The notes: generated by a model from the letters alone, not told the origin. DNA of 26,267 bases from JBMOKU01 sp049324315 (GCA_049324315.1 JBMOKU010000001.1:1-26267); one strand, 5' to 3'. Shown: positions 1-8,587, counted from the stretch's first letter. A program made the numbers and translations.

Positions 1-1
1 T

Positions 2-82
2 ATAGCCAACGACCAAATAAGTCTACAAGAATATGTAGACCCGTTTACGGGTGAGCCAGTAGAAAAGGGCAAGAGAAAATAA
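2..82 (+). CDS. C-terminal 26 residues of an unidentified protein (5' truncated by window edge)
   Basis: Frame 2 is open from the window edge to a TAA at 80-82. It encodes a charged tail that includes QEYVDPFTGEPVEKGKRK. I do not recognise the family, and too little is present for a domain call. The stop is followed at once by a dense run of hairpins (86-207). That arrangement is common at the right end of IS200/IS605-type elements, where the tnpB 3' end overlaps a structured RNA. The residues seen here do not show a RuvC or zinc-finger motif, so this association is only a possibility. An ordinary chromosomal gene with a complex 3' UTR is equally possible. Confidence 0.4.
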   Translation: MANDQISLQEYVDPFTGEPVEKGKRK

Positions 83-207
83 AGAGCTGCTTTAGCAGCA
101 GCCCGTAAATTAAAGCGGTTGGCGGACCAGTTCAATGAGCCTTAAGGCTCAAGCGTGTAACATGCCCTTATAGGGCTGAGCAAACTACCCGCTGAGCGGG
201 TAGTTTT
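83..207 (+). other. Cluster of four hairpins after the partial gene (possible structured RNA or IS right end)
   Basis: Four perfect stem-loops occur in 122 bases: GCTGC-TTTA-GCAGC (86-99), GAGCC-TTAA-GGCTC (137-150), GCCCT-TAT-AGGGC (164-176) and AACTACCCGC-TGA-GCGGGTAGTT (183-205). This density is well above what a simple 3' UTR needs. It is seen. That it is an omega-RNA-like or transposon-end RNA is inference only. Other copies in the genome, or a covariance-model match, would decide. Confidence 0.4.
183..207 (+). terminator. Intrinsic terminator of the partial upstream gene
   Basis: A ten-base-pair GC-rich stem, AACTACCCGC / GCGGGTAGTT with a TGA loop, is followed by a short T run. It can end transcription of the partial gene. 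It could also be the subterminal palindrome of a mobile element. Confidence 0.6.
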
Positions 208-251
208 GATTCTTCTTATTGACTTGGATAAACTGAAAATATAGGTTCAAG

Positions 252-263
252 TTGTGGTACAAT
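252..263 (+). promoter_or_regulatory. Possible extended -10 promoter for niaR
   Basis: TTGTGGTACAAT carries a TGG-TACAAT extended -10 (TACAAT at 258-263) with no good -35. It is the only promoter-like site between the upstream terminator and niaR. If used, the 232-bp MITE-like repeat is transcribed as part of the niaR leader. Confidence 0.35.
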
Positions 264-293
264 ACTATATAAACAACATATAGAAAGCGGAGT

Positions 294-525
294 CATGGGG
301 ACGGTTTTAGTAGTCTATCAAGCCTAAAACCATGAATGCCTTCGCGGTCTTTTTTCGCAATGCTACGTTGTCGTCGGTTTGCATATTCTCGATATGCGCA
401 CCTCCTCCGCCTTGCCTTGCGGAAAAATCCTCGCGAATTCATCTATATTTTTAGACTTGACAGACCACTAGCGTTTCCGAAGCGTAGCGAAGGACCGAAG
501 GGGAAACGATGGAACTGTCCCCGTG
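294..525. repeat. MITE-like element with GGGGAC inverted ends
   Basis: The ends are imperfect inverted repeats: CATGGGGACGGTT (294-306) and AACTGTCCCCGTG (513-525). They match 11 of 13 bases when one is reverse complemented. The heptamer AAGCGGA occurs just outside on both sides (285-291 and 529-535), as expected for a target-site duplication. The interior is far more GC-rich than neighbouring spacers and has inner inverted segments. An open frame of about 86 codons crosses it, but its arginine-rich product looks like noise. GGGGAC/GTCCCC ends resemble the palindromic repeats linked to REP-associated tyrosine transposases, but no transposase is present here. Confidence 0.6.
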
Positions 526-553
526 GCGAAGCGGATTTAGAAAGGATGATGTC

Positions 554-1075
554 ATGCAAACGGAAAAAAGACGTCAGGAGATCCTCAAAATATTAATGGG
601 ATATCATGAACCCATCACGGGAACAGAATTATCCAAACGGTTTGACGTAAGCAGACAGGTGATTGTTCAGGATATTGCAGTGATTCGGGCTCAGGGACAT
701 GATGTGATTGCCACTTCTAATGGATATATGATTTTGAAGCAAAACCGCAAAGAAAAAAATATCAAGACGGTGGTCTGCAAGCATGAGGGATATAAAGCCA
801 TTGAAGAAGAATTGAAAATCATGGTTGATATGGGGGCAAAGGTATTGGATGTCATTGTTGAACATCCGGTTTATGGTGAGATCCGCGTGCCATTGATGAT
901 TTGCTCTCGAATGGATTTGGAAGAATTTCTGGAAAGAGTCCGAAGAGAACAGGCAGAACCCCTTTCTTCCTTAACCGGAGGAGAGCATATTCATACCTTA
1001 GAAGTTCCCAATGACAGAGTATTTGAAAAGATGATAAAGACCTTGAGAGAAAAAGGATATCTGTTTGAATCGTAA
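554..1075 (+). CDS. niaR: NiaR-type transcriptional repressor of NAD biosynthesis (HTH + 3H domain)
   Basis: This 173-residue protein begins with a winged-helix HTH (about residues 6-60; TELSKRFDVSRQVIVQDI). It continues as a 3H domain, named for its conserved histidines; His77 (CKHEG), His104 (VEHPVYG) and His145/His147 (GEHIHT) are visible. NiaR proteins bind nicotinic acid and repress NAD synthesis or niacin uptake genes. The nadA-nadB-nadC operon directly downstream fits that role exactly. The frame is open further upstream, to an ATG at 509 inside the MITE, but ATG 554 has the site AAAGGATG at the right distance and gives the family's usual length. The gap to nadA is 197 bases and holds a promoter, so nadA can be expressed and controlled apart from niaR. 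Confidence 0.9.
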   Translation: MQTEKRRQEILKILMGYHEPITGTELSKRFDVSRQVIVQDIAVIRAQGHDVIATSNGYMILKQNRKEKNIKTVVCKHEGYKAIEEELKIMVDMGAKVLDVIVEHPVYGEIRVPLMICSRMDLEEFLERVRREQAEPLSSLTGGEHIHTLEVPNDRVFEKMIKTLREKGYLFES

Positions 1076-1094
1076 AAGGCCGTGAAGGAAAAGG

Positions 1095-1123
1095 TTGCAT
1101 GCATAAGAAAGATTTGATATATT
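1095..1123 (+). promoter_or_regulatory. Promoter of the nadABC operon
   Basis: TTGCAT (1095-1100) and TATATT (1118-1123) are separated by exactly 17 bases, a good vegetative sigma-A promoter. Transcription would begin near 1130, giving a leader of about 140 bases before nadA. Confidence 0.6.
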
Positions 1124-1134
1124 TTTTTGTATCA

Positions 1135-1160
1135 GGTGACAAGACACATGTAAAAACACA
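1135..1160 (+). promoter_or_regulatory. Candidate NiaR operator in the nadA leader
   Basis: Just downstream of the predicted start point lies GACAAGACACATGTAAAAAC, followed by ACA (1138-1160). It holds the palindrome ACATGT and repeated ACA/ACAC triplets. A repressor bound here would block the nadA promoter. I do not recall the NiaR consensus well enough to score it, so the call rests on position and context. Confidence 0.3.
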
Positions 1161-1272
1161 AAATACTTTTTTCATTAGCTATACAGGAAATAGGATGAAT
1201 ATCAGGTCTTTCGGAAAAATTAAAAGTATAAAGAGATATATCCAAACCACAGAAAAGAAAGGAAAGAATGGG

Positions 1273-2184
1273 ATGAACGAAAAGGAAATGATACAGGAAA
1301 TAGAGCGCCTTAAAAGAGAAAAAAATGCGATTATTTTAGCCCATAACTATCAGATACCGGAAATTCAAGATGTAGCGGATATTGTAGGAGATTCTCTAAA
1401 GCTAAGCCAAGAAGCAGCAAAAACAGATGCAGATATGATTGTTTTCAGCGGGGTTCATTTTATGGCGGAGAGCGCAAAAATATTGTCCCCAGATAAAAAA
1501 GTACTGCTGCCGGTTTATGATGCGGGCTGCCCAATGGCAGACATGATTGATGCTGATAAGTTAAAAGCATTTAAGGAGCAGCATCCCGATATTCCGGTGG
1601 TATGCTATGTAAATTCATCGGCAGAGGTTAAGGCAGAGAGTGATATTTGCTGTACCTCATCCAATGCGGTGAAAATTGTGAAGAACATGGAAGCAGACAA
1701 AATCTTGTTTATACCGGATCAAAATCTGGGTCATTATATCAATACACAGGTACCTGAGAAAGAAATCATCTCATGGCAAGGTTTCTGCATTACCCATCAT
1801 CGTGTAAGAGATATAGAAATCGATATGGTAAGGGAAAAGCATCCTGATGCATTGGTATTGGTACATCCGGAATGCAGCCCTAATGTGGTGGCAAAGGCCG
1901 ACTTTGTAGGCAGTACAGCTCAGATCATAGACTTTGCTAATAAGACTGACAATCATACCTTTATTATTGGTACAGAAATGGGTGTACTTCATAAACTCAG
2001 AAAAAGCAATCCTAATAAAAAGTTTTATCTGCTATCCCCAGCATTAACCTGCTTTAATATGAAGAAAACAACTTTGCAGGATGTATACCATGCGCTGCTT
2101 CATGAGCAATATGAAATTACCGTGGACGAAGAAATCCGTCAGCGGGCTTTGGGATCACTGGAAAGGATGTTGGAGCTCAGCTAA
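1273..2184 (+). CDS. nadA: Quinolinate synthase (4Fe-4S)
   Basis: NadA condenses iminoaspartate with dihydroxyacetone phosphate to make quinolinate, the first committed NAD precursor. The protein has 303 residues, the normal size for the short Clostridia/Thermotoga type. The three cysteines expected to hold the 4Fe-4S cluster are visible: Cys85 (AGCPMADM), Cys172 (GFCITHH) and Cys260 (LTCFNMK), at the 87-88 residue spacing of the family. AHNYQIPEIQDVADIVGDSL, CYVNSSAEVKAESD, GSTAQI and GTEMG are further signatures. The frame is open back to 1099, but ATG 1273 follows an AAAGGAAAG site and matches the family start. The nadB ribosome site begins immediately after the stop, so the genes are cotranscribed. 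Confidence 0.96.
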   Translation: MNEKEMIQEIERLKREKNAIILAHNYQIPEIQDVADIVGDSLKLSQEAAKTDADMIVFSGVHFMAESAKILSPDKKVLLPVYDAGCPMADMIDADKLKAFKEQHPDIPVVCYVNSSAEVKAESDICCTSSNAVKIVKNMEADKILFIPDQNLGHYINTQVPEKEIISWQGFCITHHRVRDIEIDMVREKHPDALVLVHPECSPNVVAKADFVGSTAQIIDFANKTDNHTFIIGTEMGVLHKLRKSNPNKKFYLLSPALTCFNMKKTTLQDVYHALLHEQYEITVDEEIRQRALGSLERMLELS

Positions 2185-2194
2185 GGAGGATAAT

Positions 2195-3787
2195 ATGAAA
2201 GAGCCGTATAATGACGAAGTAAAGCTTGGAAAACCAGTTATGCATCAATGTGATGTATTAGTCATTGGATCAGGAATTGCCGGATTATATACTGCCTTAA
2301 ATATTGACCCGATTTATCGAGTGATGATCGTGACAAAAACCTCTTTGGATGCAGGAAGCAGCAGTCTTGCCCAAGGTGGGATTGCAGCATGTGTAGATCC
2401 AGCGGATGATTTTCACAGCCACTATGAGGATACCATCAAGGCAGGTGCTTATTATAATCAGGAGAAAAGCACAGAAATCATGATCATGGAAGCCCCTGCG
2501 AATATTCACCGATTGTTGGAATATGGCACAAATCTGGATAAGGATGAACAAGGGAAGCTGAAGGTAACCAGAGAAGGTGGACACAGCAAGAGAAGGGTCC
2601 TCCATGCCAAGGATGCTACAGGCAGAGAAGTTATCCGAGCGTTAATCCAGGAGGTTGGTAAGCGGAAAAATATTGAGGTAAATGAGAATACATTTGCCAT
2701 AGATTTAATAATAGATCGTGGCCAATGTAGAGGCATGAAAGCGGTAGACAATCAAGGTAAGCTTCATGTATTTGAAAGTAGAATGACTGTAATGGCTACG
2801 GGGGGAATCGGTCAGGTATATAAGAATACGACAAATCCCCAGGAAGCCACCGGAGATGGAATTGCCATGGCATACAGGGCCGGTGCAAAGGTGTCGGATA
2901 TGGAGTTTGTCCAATTTCATCCTACGGCTATGTATACGGCAAAGCCTGGTCAAAGGTTCCTGATTTCAGAGGCTGTTCGAGGTGAAGGTGCTGTTCTTCG
3001 AAATATTCATGGAGAAGCCTTTATGGAAAAGGTCCATCCTTTAAAAGATCTTGCACCCAGGGATATTGTGGCCAGAAGCATATTTTCTGAAATGGCCAAT
3101 ACAAACCACCCCTGTGTTTATCTGGACATTACCCATAAAGCACCGGAATATATTCAAACTCGTTTTCCCATGATCTATGGAAGATGCTTAGAAGAGAGTA
3201 TAGACATGACAAGGGAATGGGTTCCTGTTGCCCCGGCAGAGCATTATATCATGGGTGGTATAGAGACAGACGAAAATGGAAAAACAACGATGGCAGGGAT
3301 ATATGCCTGTGGCGAATGCGCCCGTACCGGTGTACATGGTGCCAATCGACTGGCCAGCAATTCTTTATTAGAAGGGCTGGTGTTTGGAAACAGAGGGGCC
3401 CAGAGCATAAACCTTGAACTAAATGAAATGAAAGACCAACAGCCAGAGACTCGCCTGGAGTACAAAATAGAGAAATGCTACAGCAGCATTGAAATAGAAG
3501 AAATGAAATCTCGGTTAAGAAATATCATGGATAAGTATGTGTCAATCATTAGAAATGAAGAGGGACTTAAACAGGCTGCGAGAGAAATCGATGAAATAAA
3601 ACGGATTATACTGCATAAGAAATACTCTGGGATTTCTTACTATGAATTGCTGAATATGATCAATGTTGCAGCGTTGATTGTGGAAGCTGCGTTAAAAAGA
3701 AAGGAAAGCTTAGGTGCCCATTATCGGGACGACCAGGATAGGAGGGAACAGGTTGCTGAACAAGCTGGTGTTGGCACAAGTCATTGA
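2195..3787 (+). CDS. nadB: L-aspartate oxidase
   Basis: This flavoprotein oxidises L-aspartate to iminoaspartate, which NadA uses directly. It has 530 residues. The N-terminal Rossmann FAD motif is VLVIGSGIAGLYTAL. It is followed by SLAQGGIAA, the active-site blocks HSKRRVLHAKDATGREV and EFVQFHPTA, EAVRGEGAVL, APRDIVARSI, HYIMGGI and the FAD-contacting GECARTGVHGANRLASNSL. This set distinguishes NadB within the succinate dehydrogenase/fumarate reductase flavoprotein family. ATG 2195 is chosen over an earlier in-frame ATG at 2081 inside nadA, because GGAGGA sits at 2185-2190. The 3' end overlaps nadC by 35 bases, suggesting translational coupling. Confidence 0.96.
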   Translation: MKEPYNDEVKLGKPVMHQCDVLVIGSGIAGLYTALNIDPIYRVMIVTKTSLDAGSSSLAQGGIAACVDPADDFHSHYEDTIKAGAYYNQEKSTEIMIMEAPANIHRLLEYGTNLDKDEQGKLKVTREGGHSKRRVLHAKDATGREVIRALIQEVGKRKNIEVNENTFAIDLIIDRGQCRGMKAVDNQGKLHVFESRMTVMATGGIGQVYKNTTNPQEATGDGIAMAYRAGAKVSDMEFVQFHPTAMYTAKPGQRFLISEAVRGEGAVLRNIHGEAFMEKVHPLKDLAPRDIVARSIFSEMANTNHPCVYLDITHKAPEYIQTRFPMIYGRCLEESIDMTREWVPVAPAEHYIMGGIETDENGKTTMAGIYACGECARTGVHGANRLASNSLLEGLVFGNRGAQSINLELNEMKDQQPETRLEYKIEKCYSSIEIEEMKSRLRNIMDKYVSIIRNEEGLKQAAREIDEIKRIILHKKYSGISYYELLNMINVAALIVEAALKRKESLGAHYRDDQDRREQVAEQAGVGTSH

Positions 3788-4589
3788 TCATGCCCTGATG
3801 GAGGATATGAACAATGGCGATATTACGACGGATGTACTTATTGAAGAGAACAGTATTTCCCAAGCAATGATTACGGTAAAGGAAGAAGGGGTGATTGCCG
3901 GACTTTCCGTAGCAGAAATGGTATTCAAGCGATTAGATGAACATATGATTTTCACGTATTTAAAGAAGGATGGAGACCGGATAAACAAGGGTGAGAATAT
4001 CGCTAAGATTGAAGGAAAAACAGCGGTTATTTTAAAAGGCGAACGAACGGCGTTAAACATTTTGCAGCGGATGTCCGGTATTGCCACAAAGGCTAGGCAG
4101 TATGCAGACCTGGTTCAAGGGACTAAAACCAGGATTGTGGATACCCGGAAAACAACACCGGGACTTCGGATGTTGGAAAAATATGCTGTGCGGATAGGGG
4201 GCTGCCACAATCATCGGTTCAATCTTTCCGATGCTGTTATGATTAAGGATAATCATATAGAGGCCGTAGGTGGTATCGAAAAGGCCATCCGCATTGCTCG
4301 GGAGAATATACCCCATACCATGAAAATCGAAGTAGAAGTAGAAACTCTTGAGCAGTTAAAGGAAGCGTTAGAAGCCAAGGCGGATATCATTATGCTGGAT
4401 AATATGGATATGGAAACCATGAGAAAAGCCAAGGAAATTACCGGAGAGAAGGCCATTCTGGAAGCCTCCGGAAACATAACCATGGATAGGGTTTCACAAA
4501 TCGCAGAGATCGGTATCGATGTGATCTCCGTAGGGGCATTGACCCATTCGGTGAAAGCCTTGGATATCAGTTTGAATATTTATAAGTGA
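3753..4589 (+). CDS. nadC: Nicotinate-nucleotide pyrophosphorylase (quinolinate phosphoribosyltransferase)
   Basis: NadC converts quinolinate and PRPP to nicotinate mononucleotide, CO2 and pyrophosphate, closing the de novo branch begun by NadB and NadA. The 278-residue product shows RTALNILQRMSGIAT, the phosphate-binding DTRKTTPGLRMLEKYAV, GGCHNHRFNLSDAVMIKDNH, IEVEVETLEQ, IMLDNM, LEASGNI and ISVGALTHSVKALDISL. The start is TTG 3753, six bases after GGAGGG (3741-3746). An earlier ATG at 3714 lacks such a site and would add a non-family N-terminus. The start lies inside the end of nadB. The following membrane protein starts 13 bases after the nadC stop. Confidence 0.95.
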   Translation: MLNKLVLAQVIDHALMEDMNNGDITTDVLIEENSISQAMITVKEEGVIAGLSVAEMVFKRLDEHMIFTYLKKDGDRINKGENIAKIEGKTAVILKGERTALNILQRMSGIATKARQYADLVQGTKTRIVDTRKTTPGLRMLEKYAVRIGGCHNHRFNLSDAVMIKDNHIEAVGGIEKAIRIARENIPHTMKIEVEVETLEQLKEALEAKADIIMLDNMDMETMRKAKEITGEKAILEASGNITMDRVSQIAEIGIDVISVGALTHSVKALDISLNIYK

Positions 4590-4602
4590 TGAGGTGTTGG
4601 GA

Positions 4603-5640
4603 GTGAGTAAAGAGAAGTTTTCCTTTCGAGAATATATTACCCAGGCATTAAATGGGATGGCACTGGGGTTGTTTGCTTCCTTAATTATCGGACTTATTTT
4701 AAAACAAATCGGAGATTATGCCCATATTGAAGGACTTTCTACCTTTGGTAAAGTGGCCCAGTTTATGATGGGACCGGCCATTGGTGCTGCAGTAGCCTTT
4801 AGCGTCAAGGCACCTCCACTGGGCGTCTTTGCTTCTATTGTGACAGGTGCCATCGGGGCAGGTACCATAGCGGCTGGAGAAGGCGGTCTGATGATCGTAA
4901 AAATCGGCGAACCTGTGGGAGCCTTTGTTGCTGCTCTGGCAGGAGCAGAGCTATCCAAGCGTATATCCGGCAAAACGAAGGTAGACATTGTGTTGGTACC
5001 TGCAGCCACCATTATTGTAGGAGGATTAATGGGTGTTTTTGTTGGTCCTGTTATGACTTCTGTCATGAAGGGGTTAGGCCAATTGATCAATAGAGCCACA
5101 GAGCTTCAACCCATCCCTATGGGGATCATTGTTTCTGTACTAATGGGCATGATTTTGACACTGCCCATCAGCAGTGCAGCCTTAGCTATTTCTTTAGGAC
5201 TCAGCGGGCTTGCAGCCGGTGCTTCGGTGGTTGGCTGCGCCACCCAAATGATTGGTTTTGCTGTAGCCAGTTACCGAGAAAATGGTATTGGAGGAGCAAT
5301 TGCCCAGGGATTAGGCACTTCAATGCTTCAAGTGCCTAATATTATAAGAAATCCTTTGATCTGGGTTCCGCCTACATTGGCCAGTGCCTTTTTAGGTCCT
5401 CTGGCAACCTTTGTTTTTCATATGGAAAACAACAGCATTGGCGCCGGGATGGGAACCAGCGGTCTTGTGGGACAATTTGGCACCATTGCAGCCATGTCCG
5501 GGAAAGCTTCTATGGCATTGATTTTAGGAAAGATTGTACTGCTTCATTTCATCCTTCCGGCAGTATTGACATTGATCATTTCTGAATATATGAGGAAAAA
5601 AGGCTGGATCAAGTTTGGCGATATGAAATTAAATAGGTAG
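4603..5640 (+). CDS. PTS IIC-like membrane protein in the NAD operon
   Basis: The 345-residue, very hydrophobic protein has about eight to ten membrane segments rich in Gly/Ala. They include LGLFASLIIGLILKQIGDYA, MGPAIGAAVAFSVKAPPLGV and MGIIVSVLMGMILTLPISSA. It resembles the PTS_EIIC_2 group of orphan IIC proteins, in which no IIA or IIB domain is fused. None is encoded next to this gene. GTG 4603 follows GAGGTG (4591-4596) by six bases; another in-frame GTG at 4594 overlaps that site. It ends the nad operon and is followed by a terminator. By context it may transport a pyridine precursor or another NAD-linked metabolite, but the family's substrates are not established, so that role is inference. 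Confidence 0.75.
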   Translation: MSKEKFSFREYITQALNGMALGLFASLIIGLILKQIGDYAHIEGLSTFGKVAQFMMGPAIGAAVAFSVKAPPLGVFASIVTGAIGAGTIAAGEGGLMIVKIGEPVGAFVAALAGAELSKRISGKTKVDIVLVPAATIIVGGLMGVFVGPVMTSVMKGLGQLINRATELQPIPMGIIVSVLMGMILTLPISSAALAISLGLSGLAAGASVVGCATQMIGFAVASYRENGIGGAIAQGLGTSMLQVPNIIRNPLIWVPPTLASAFLGPLATFVFHMENNSIGAGMGTSGLVGQFGTIAAMSGKASMALILGKIVLLHFILPAVLTLIISEYMRKKGWIKFGDMKLNR

Positions 5641-5656
5641 ATCGTTTGTAAATATT

Positions 5657-5709
5657 ACCTCTCAATAGTATAATGGAAGCTGGGGATTATACATATTGGG
5701 AGGTTTTTT
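5657..5709 (+). terminator. Terminator of the nadABC-IIC operon
   Basis: The arm ACCTCTCAATAGTATAAT pairs with ATTATACATATTGGGAGGT with small mismatches. The loop is about 11 bases, and six Ts follow. Confidence 0.75.
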
Positions 5710-5793
5710 GTCCGTGAAAATGGGAATAAAACAAAACGGAAAGGGTATACATATTCATATGGCTTGAGAAAAACAGTAAATGGGGTGAGAGGA

Positions 5794-8547
5794 TTGAACC
5801 GAGGAAAAGGAATCGCTATAGGCTTTATTGCTGCTGTTATTATTATCATTAGCTCTTTTACGACCATTGTAGACTTTATAACCGATTATCAGTGGTTTAA
5901 AGAATTGGGATATGATCAGGTATTCCTAACCAAGCTAATGACGCAGTTGAAAATCGGTATTCCCGTATTTGTCATACTAACGCTTTTAATCTTTTTCTAT
6001 CTGATGTCCATTAAAAAGGATTATTACAAAAAAGTAGAGAGTGTCTATGTTGGCGTCAGTGAAAAGGCCATTAACCGCACTGCCCTTGGCGGTGCAGCAG
6101 TGGTATCTTTTATGATCAGTACCACTTTGGCAGGTAATCTATGGGTAGAACTGCTGCATTTCTTTAATGCTACCCAGTTTAATATCACAGACCCGATCTT
6201 TCAAAATGACATTTCTTTTTACATGTTTAAACTTCCATTCATAACACAGATATACTATTTACTTGTTGGCTTTGTAGTCCTTCTAGGTATTCTTACATTG
6301 GTCTTCTATCTGATCATGATGAGTATGCGCAGACCTACACTGTTTGATGCCAATCAAGGTCATGAAGAGATTCGAATGGCCAGAGGTTTTCGTCCTGACC
6401 AGGGTAAAAAGCTGATCCATATTGCCCTTCGGCAGTTGACGATCTTAGGTGTTATTCTGTTTGTTATTCTTGGTTTGGGGTATATGCTGAAGAGCTATGA
6501 ACTTTTATATTCTAGACGAGGTGTAGCTTATGGCGCCAGCTTTACGGATATTCATGTAACCCTTTGGATTTATCGCATTATGATGGTGCTATCTGCAATA
6601 TCCGCAGTTTTACTGGTAATGGGTGCAAAGGCGAAGAAACTGAGACTAGCTTTAATCGGTCCGGTACTGATGATTGTGGTAACTTTTGTTGGAAATCTCG
6701 CAGCTGTAGGCGTACAAAACTTTATCGTGTCTCCCGATGAGATATCCAAGGAACAAAAATATCTGGAATATAATATTCAATACACCAAAATGGCTTATGG
6801 ACTAGAAAATATTGAAGAAAAGAATTTCCCTGCAGATCAAAATTTAACAGCTGAGGATTTAGAGAAAAATAAAGAAACTGTTCGAAATATTCGTATCAAT
6901 GATTACAGACCGGCAAAACAATTTTATAACCAAAGACAGGGAATTCGTCTCTATTATCAATTCAATGATATAGATATAGACCGCTATAACATTAATGGTC
7001 AGTATACCCAAGTATTTCTATCACCAAGAGAATTGAACTATCAAAAGATCAATGAACAGTGGATTAACCAGCATTTAAAATATACCCATGGCTATGGTGT
7101 AGCCCTTTCACCGGTTAATACCATTACCAGTGAAGGGCAGCCGGAGCTATTGATCAAGGATATTCCGCCTGAGTCCAGAATATCCGGATTGGATGTAAAG
7201 GTTCCTCAGATTTATTTTGGCGAGCTAACCAACAGCTATGTGATTACCAACACCAAGGAAAAGGAATTTGATTACCCCAGCGGCGATCAAAATGCAGAGG
7301 CTTCCTATGAAGGGACAGGTGGCGTCAAACTGGGAGGATTTAATAAGCTTTTATATGCCATAAAGCAAAAGAGCTTAAAAATGCTGATTTCAGGCAACAT
7401 TACATCCGATAGTAAAATCCTATTATATCGAAATATCAATGAAAGAATCAGAAAAATAGCACCCTTCTTAGAATATGACGAAGATCCATACTTGGTTATC
7501 GATGAAGGAAAGCTTTTCTGGATGATTGATGGATATACGATCAGCGGCAATTATCCCTATGCGGAACCATATATCAGTGACAATAGAAACTATATTCGAA
7601 ATTCCGTGAAAGTGGTTATTGACGCCTACAATGGTGATACGACTTTCTATTTGGCAGATGAAAAAGACCCTGTCATTCAAACCGTCGGCAAAGTATTTCC
7701 AAACCTGTTAAAACCAATGGATCAAATGCCTGAGGGACTGCAGCAGCACATTCGATATCCACAAACGCTGTTTGATATTCAAGCAGATGTTTACAAGGTA
7801 TATCATATGACGGATACCGATGTATTCTATCAGGGTGAGGATTTATGGGATATTTCCAATGAACTTTATGAAAATGAAGTACAGCGAATGGAATCCAATT
7901 ACTATATCATCAAACTGCCAGGAGAAAATAAGGAGGAGTTTGTGCTTTCCATTCCTTATACACCAAAGGGCAAGCCTAATATGACAGCCCTTCTAGCGGC
8001 GAGAAATGATGATGAGCATTATGGAAAACTGATTATCTACAAGCTGCCGAAGCAAAAGAATGTATATGGCCCGATGCAAATAGAATCAAAAATTGACCAA
8101 GATCCTAACATCTCCAAGGAGTTTTCTTTATGGGGACAGAAGGGTTCAACCTATATTCGCGGAAACCTCTTAACGATACCGATTGAAAATTCGTTGATAT
8201 ACGTGGAGCCTATATACATAAAGGCTGATAATGAAAACAGTCTGCCAGAAGTGAAACGGGTTATTGTCGCCTATGGTGACAAAATAGCCTATGAGGAAAC
8301 CCTTGATAAAGCATTAGAAAAATTGTTCGGCGCAGGCATAAGTGCTCCTCCTAAGGATGTGACACCACCTACTGTTGAAGATGGGCAGCCTGAGGACGCG
8401 AAATCTTTGATTCAACGGGCAAATCAAGTGTTCAATCAAGCAGAAGAAGCCCAAAGGGCAGGGAACTGGGCAGATTACGGTAGATATATTAATGAATTAA
8501 AGCGTGTTTTGGAAAAGCTGAATCAAGTCAGTGGAACGGAACAATAA
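5794..8547 (+). CDS. UPF0182 family large membrane protein
   Basis: The roughly 917-residue protein matches the UPF0182 (COG1615) family in length and layout. Seven or so hydrophobic segments fill the first 330 residues (for example GIAIGFIAAVIIIISSFTTI and IGIPVFVILTLLIFFYL). A long hydrophilic region follows, probably outside the cell. Typical family phrases are visible, such as YQWFKELGYDQVF, VSPDEISKEQKYLEYNI and TYIRGNLLTIPIENSLIYVEP. The C-terminus is a charged helix rich in Gln, Glu and Lys. Biochemical function is unknown. TTG 5794 is preferred because GGGGTG lies six bases before it; a TTG at 5764 is also in frame but has a poor site. The gene stands alone between two terminators. 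Confidence 0.88.
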   Translation: MNRGKGIAIGFIAAVIIIISSFTTIVDFITDYQWFKELGYDQVFLTKLMTQLKIGIPVFVILTLLIFFYLMSIKKDYYKKVESVYVGVSEKAINRTALGGAAVVSFMISTTLAGNLWVELLHFFNATQFNITDPIFQNDISFYMFKLPFITQIYYLLVGFVVLLGILTLVFYLIMMSMRRPTLFDANQGHEEIRMARGFRPDQGKKLIHIALRQLTILGVILFVILGLGYMLKSYELLYSRRGVAYGASFTDIHVTLWIYRIMMVLSAISAVLLVMGAKAKKLRLALIGPVLMIVVTFVGNLAAVGVQNFIVSPDEISKEQKYLEYNIQYTKMAYGLENIEEKNFPADQNLTAEDLEKNKETVRNIRINDYRPAKQFYNQRQGIRLYYQFNDIDIDRYNINGQYTQVFLSPRELNYQKINEQWINQHLKYTHGYGVALSPVNTITSEGQPELLIKDIPPESRISGLDVKVPQIYFGELTNSYVITNTKEKEFDYPSGDQNAEASYEGTGGVKLGGFNKLLYAIKQKSLKMLISGNITSDSKILLYRNINERIRKIAPFLEYDEDPYLVIDEGKLFWMIDGYTISGNYPYAEPYISDNRNYIRNSVKVVIDAYNGDTTFYLADEKDPVIQTVGKVFPNLLKPMDQMPEGLQQHIRYPQTLFDIQADVYKVYHMTDTDVFYQGEDLWDISNELYENEVQRMESNYYIIKLPGENKEEFVLSIPYTPKGKPNMTALLAARNDDEHYGKLIIYKLPKQKNVYGPMQIESKIDQDPNISKEFSLWGQKGSTYIRGNLLTIPIENSLIYVEPIYIKADNENSLPEVKRVIVAYGDKIAYEETLDKALEKLFGAGISAPPKDVTPPTVEDGQPEDAKSLIQRANQVFNQAEEAQRAGNWADYGRYINELKRVLEKLNQVSGTEQ

Positions 8548-8561
8548 TATATATAAATAGT

Positions 8562-8587
8562 AAAAGAACCTCCGAAGAGGTTCTTTT
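8562..8587. terminator. Bidirectional terminator between convergent genes
   Basis: AAAAGAACCTC / GAGGTTCTTTT with a CGAA loop forms a perfect 11-bp stem, with A and T runs on both sides. It serves the UPF0182 gene and the minus-strand lipoprotein gene. Confidence 0.85.

Noticed and set aside
336..596. Open frame of 86 codons across the MITE
   Set aside because: Arginine-rich, no ribosome site, lies inside a repeat element and overlaps the better supported niaR start.
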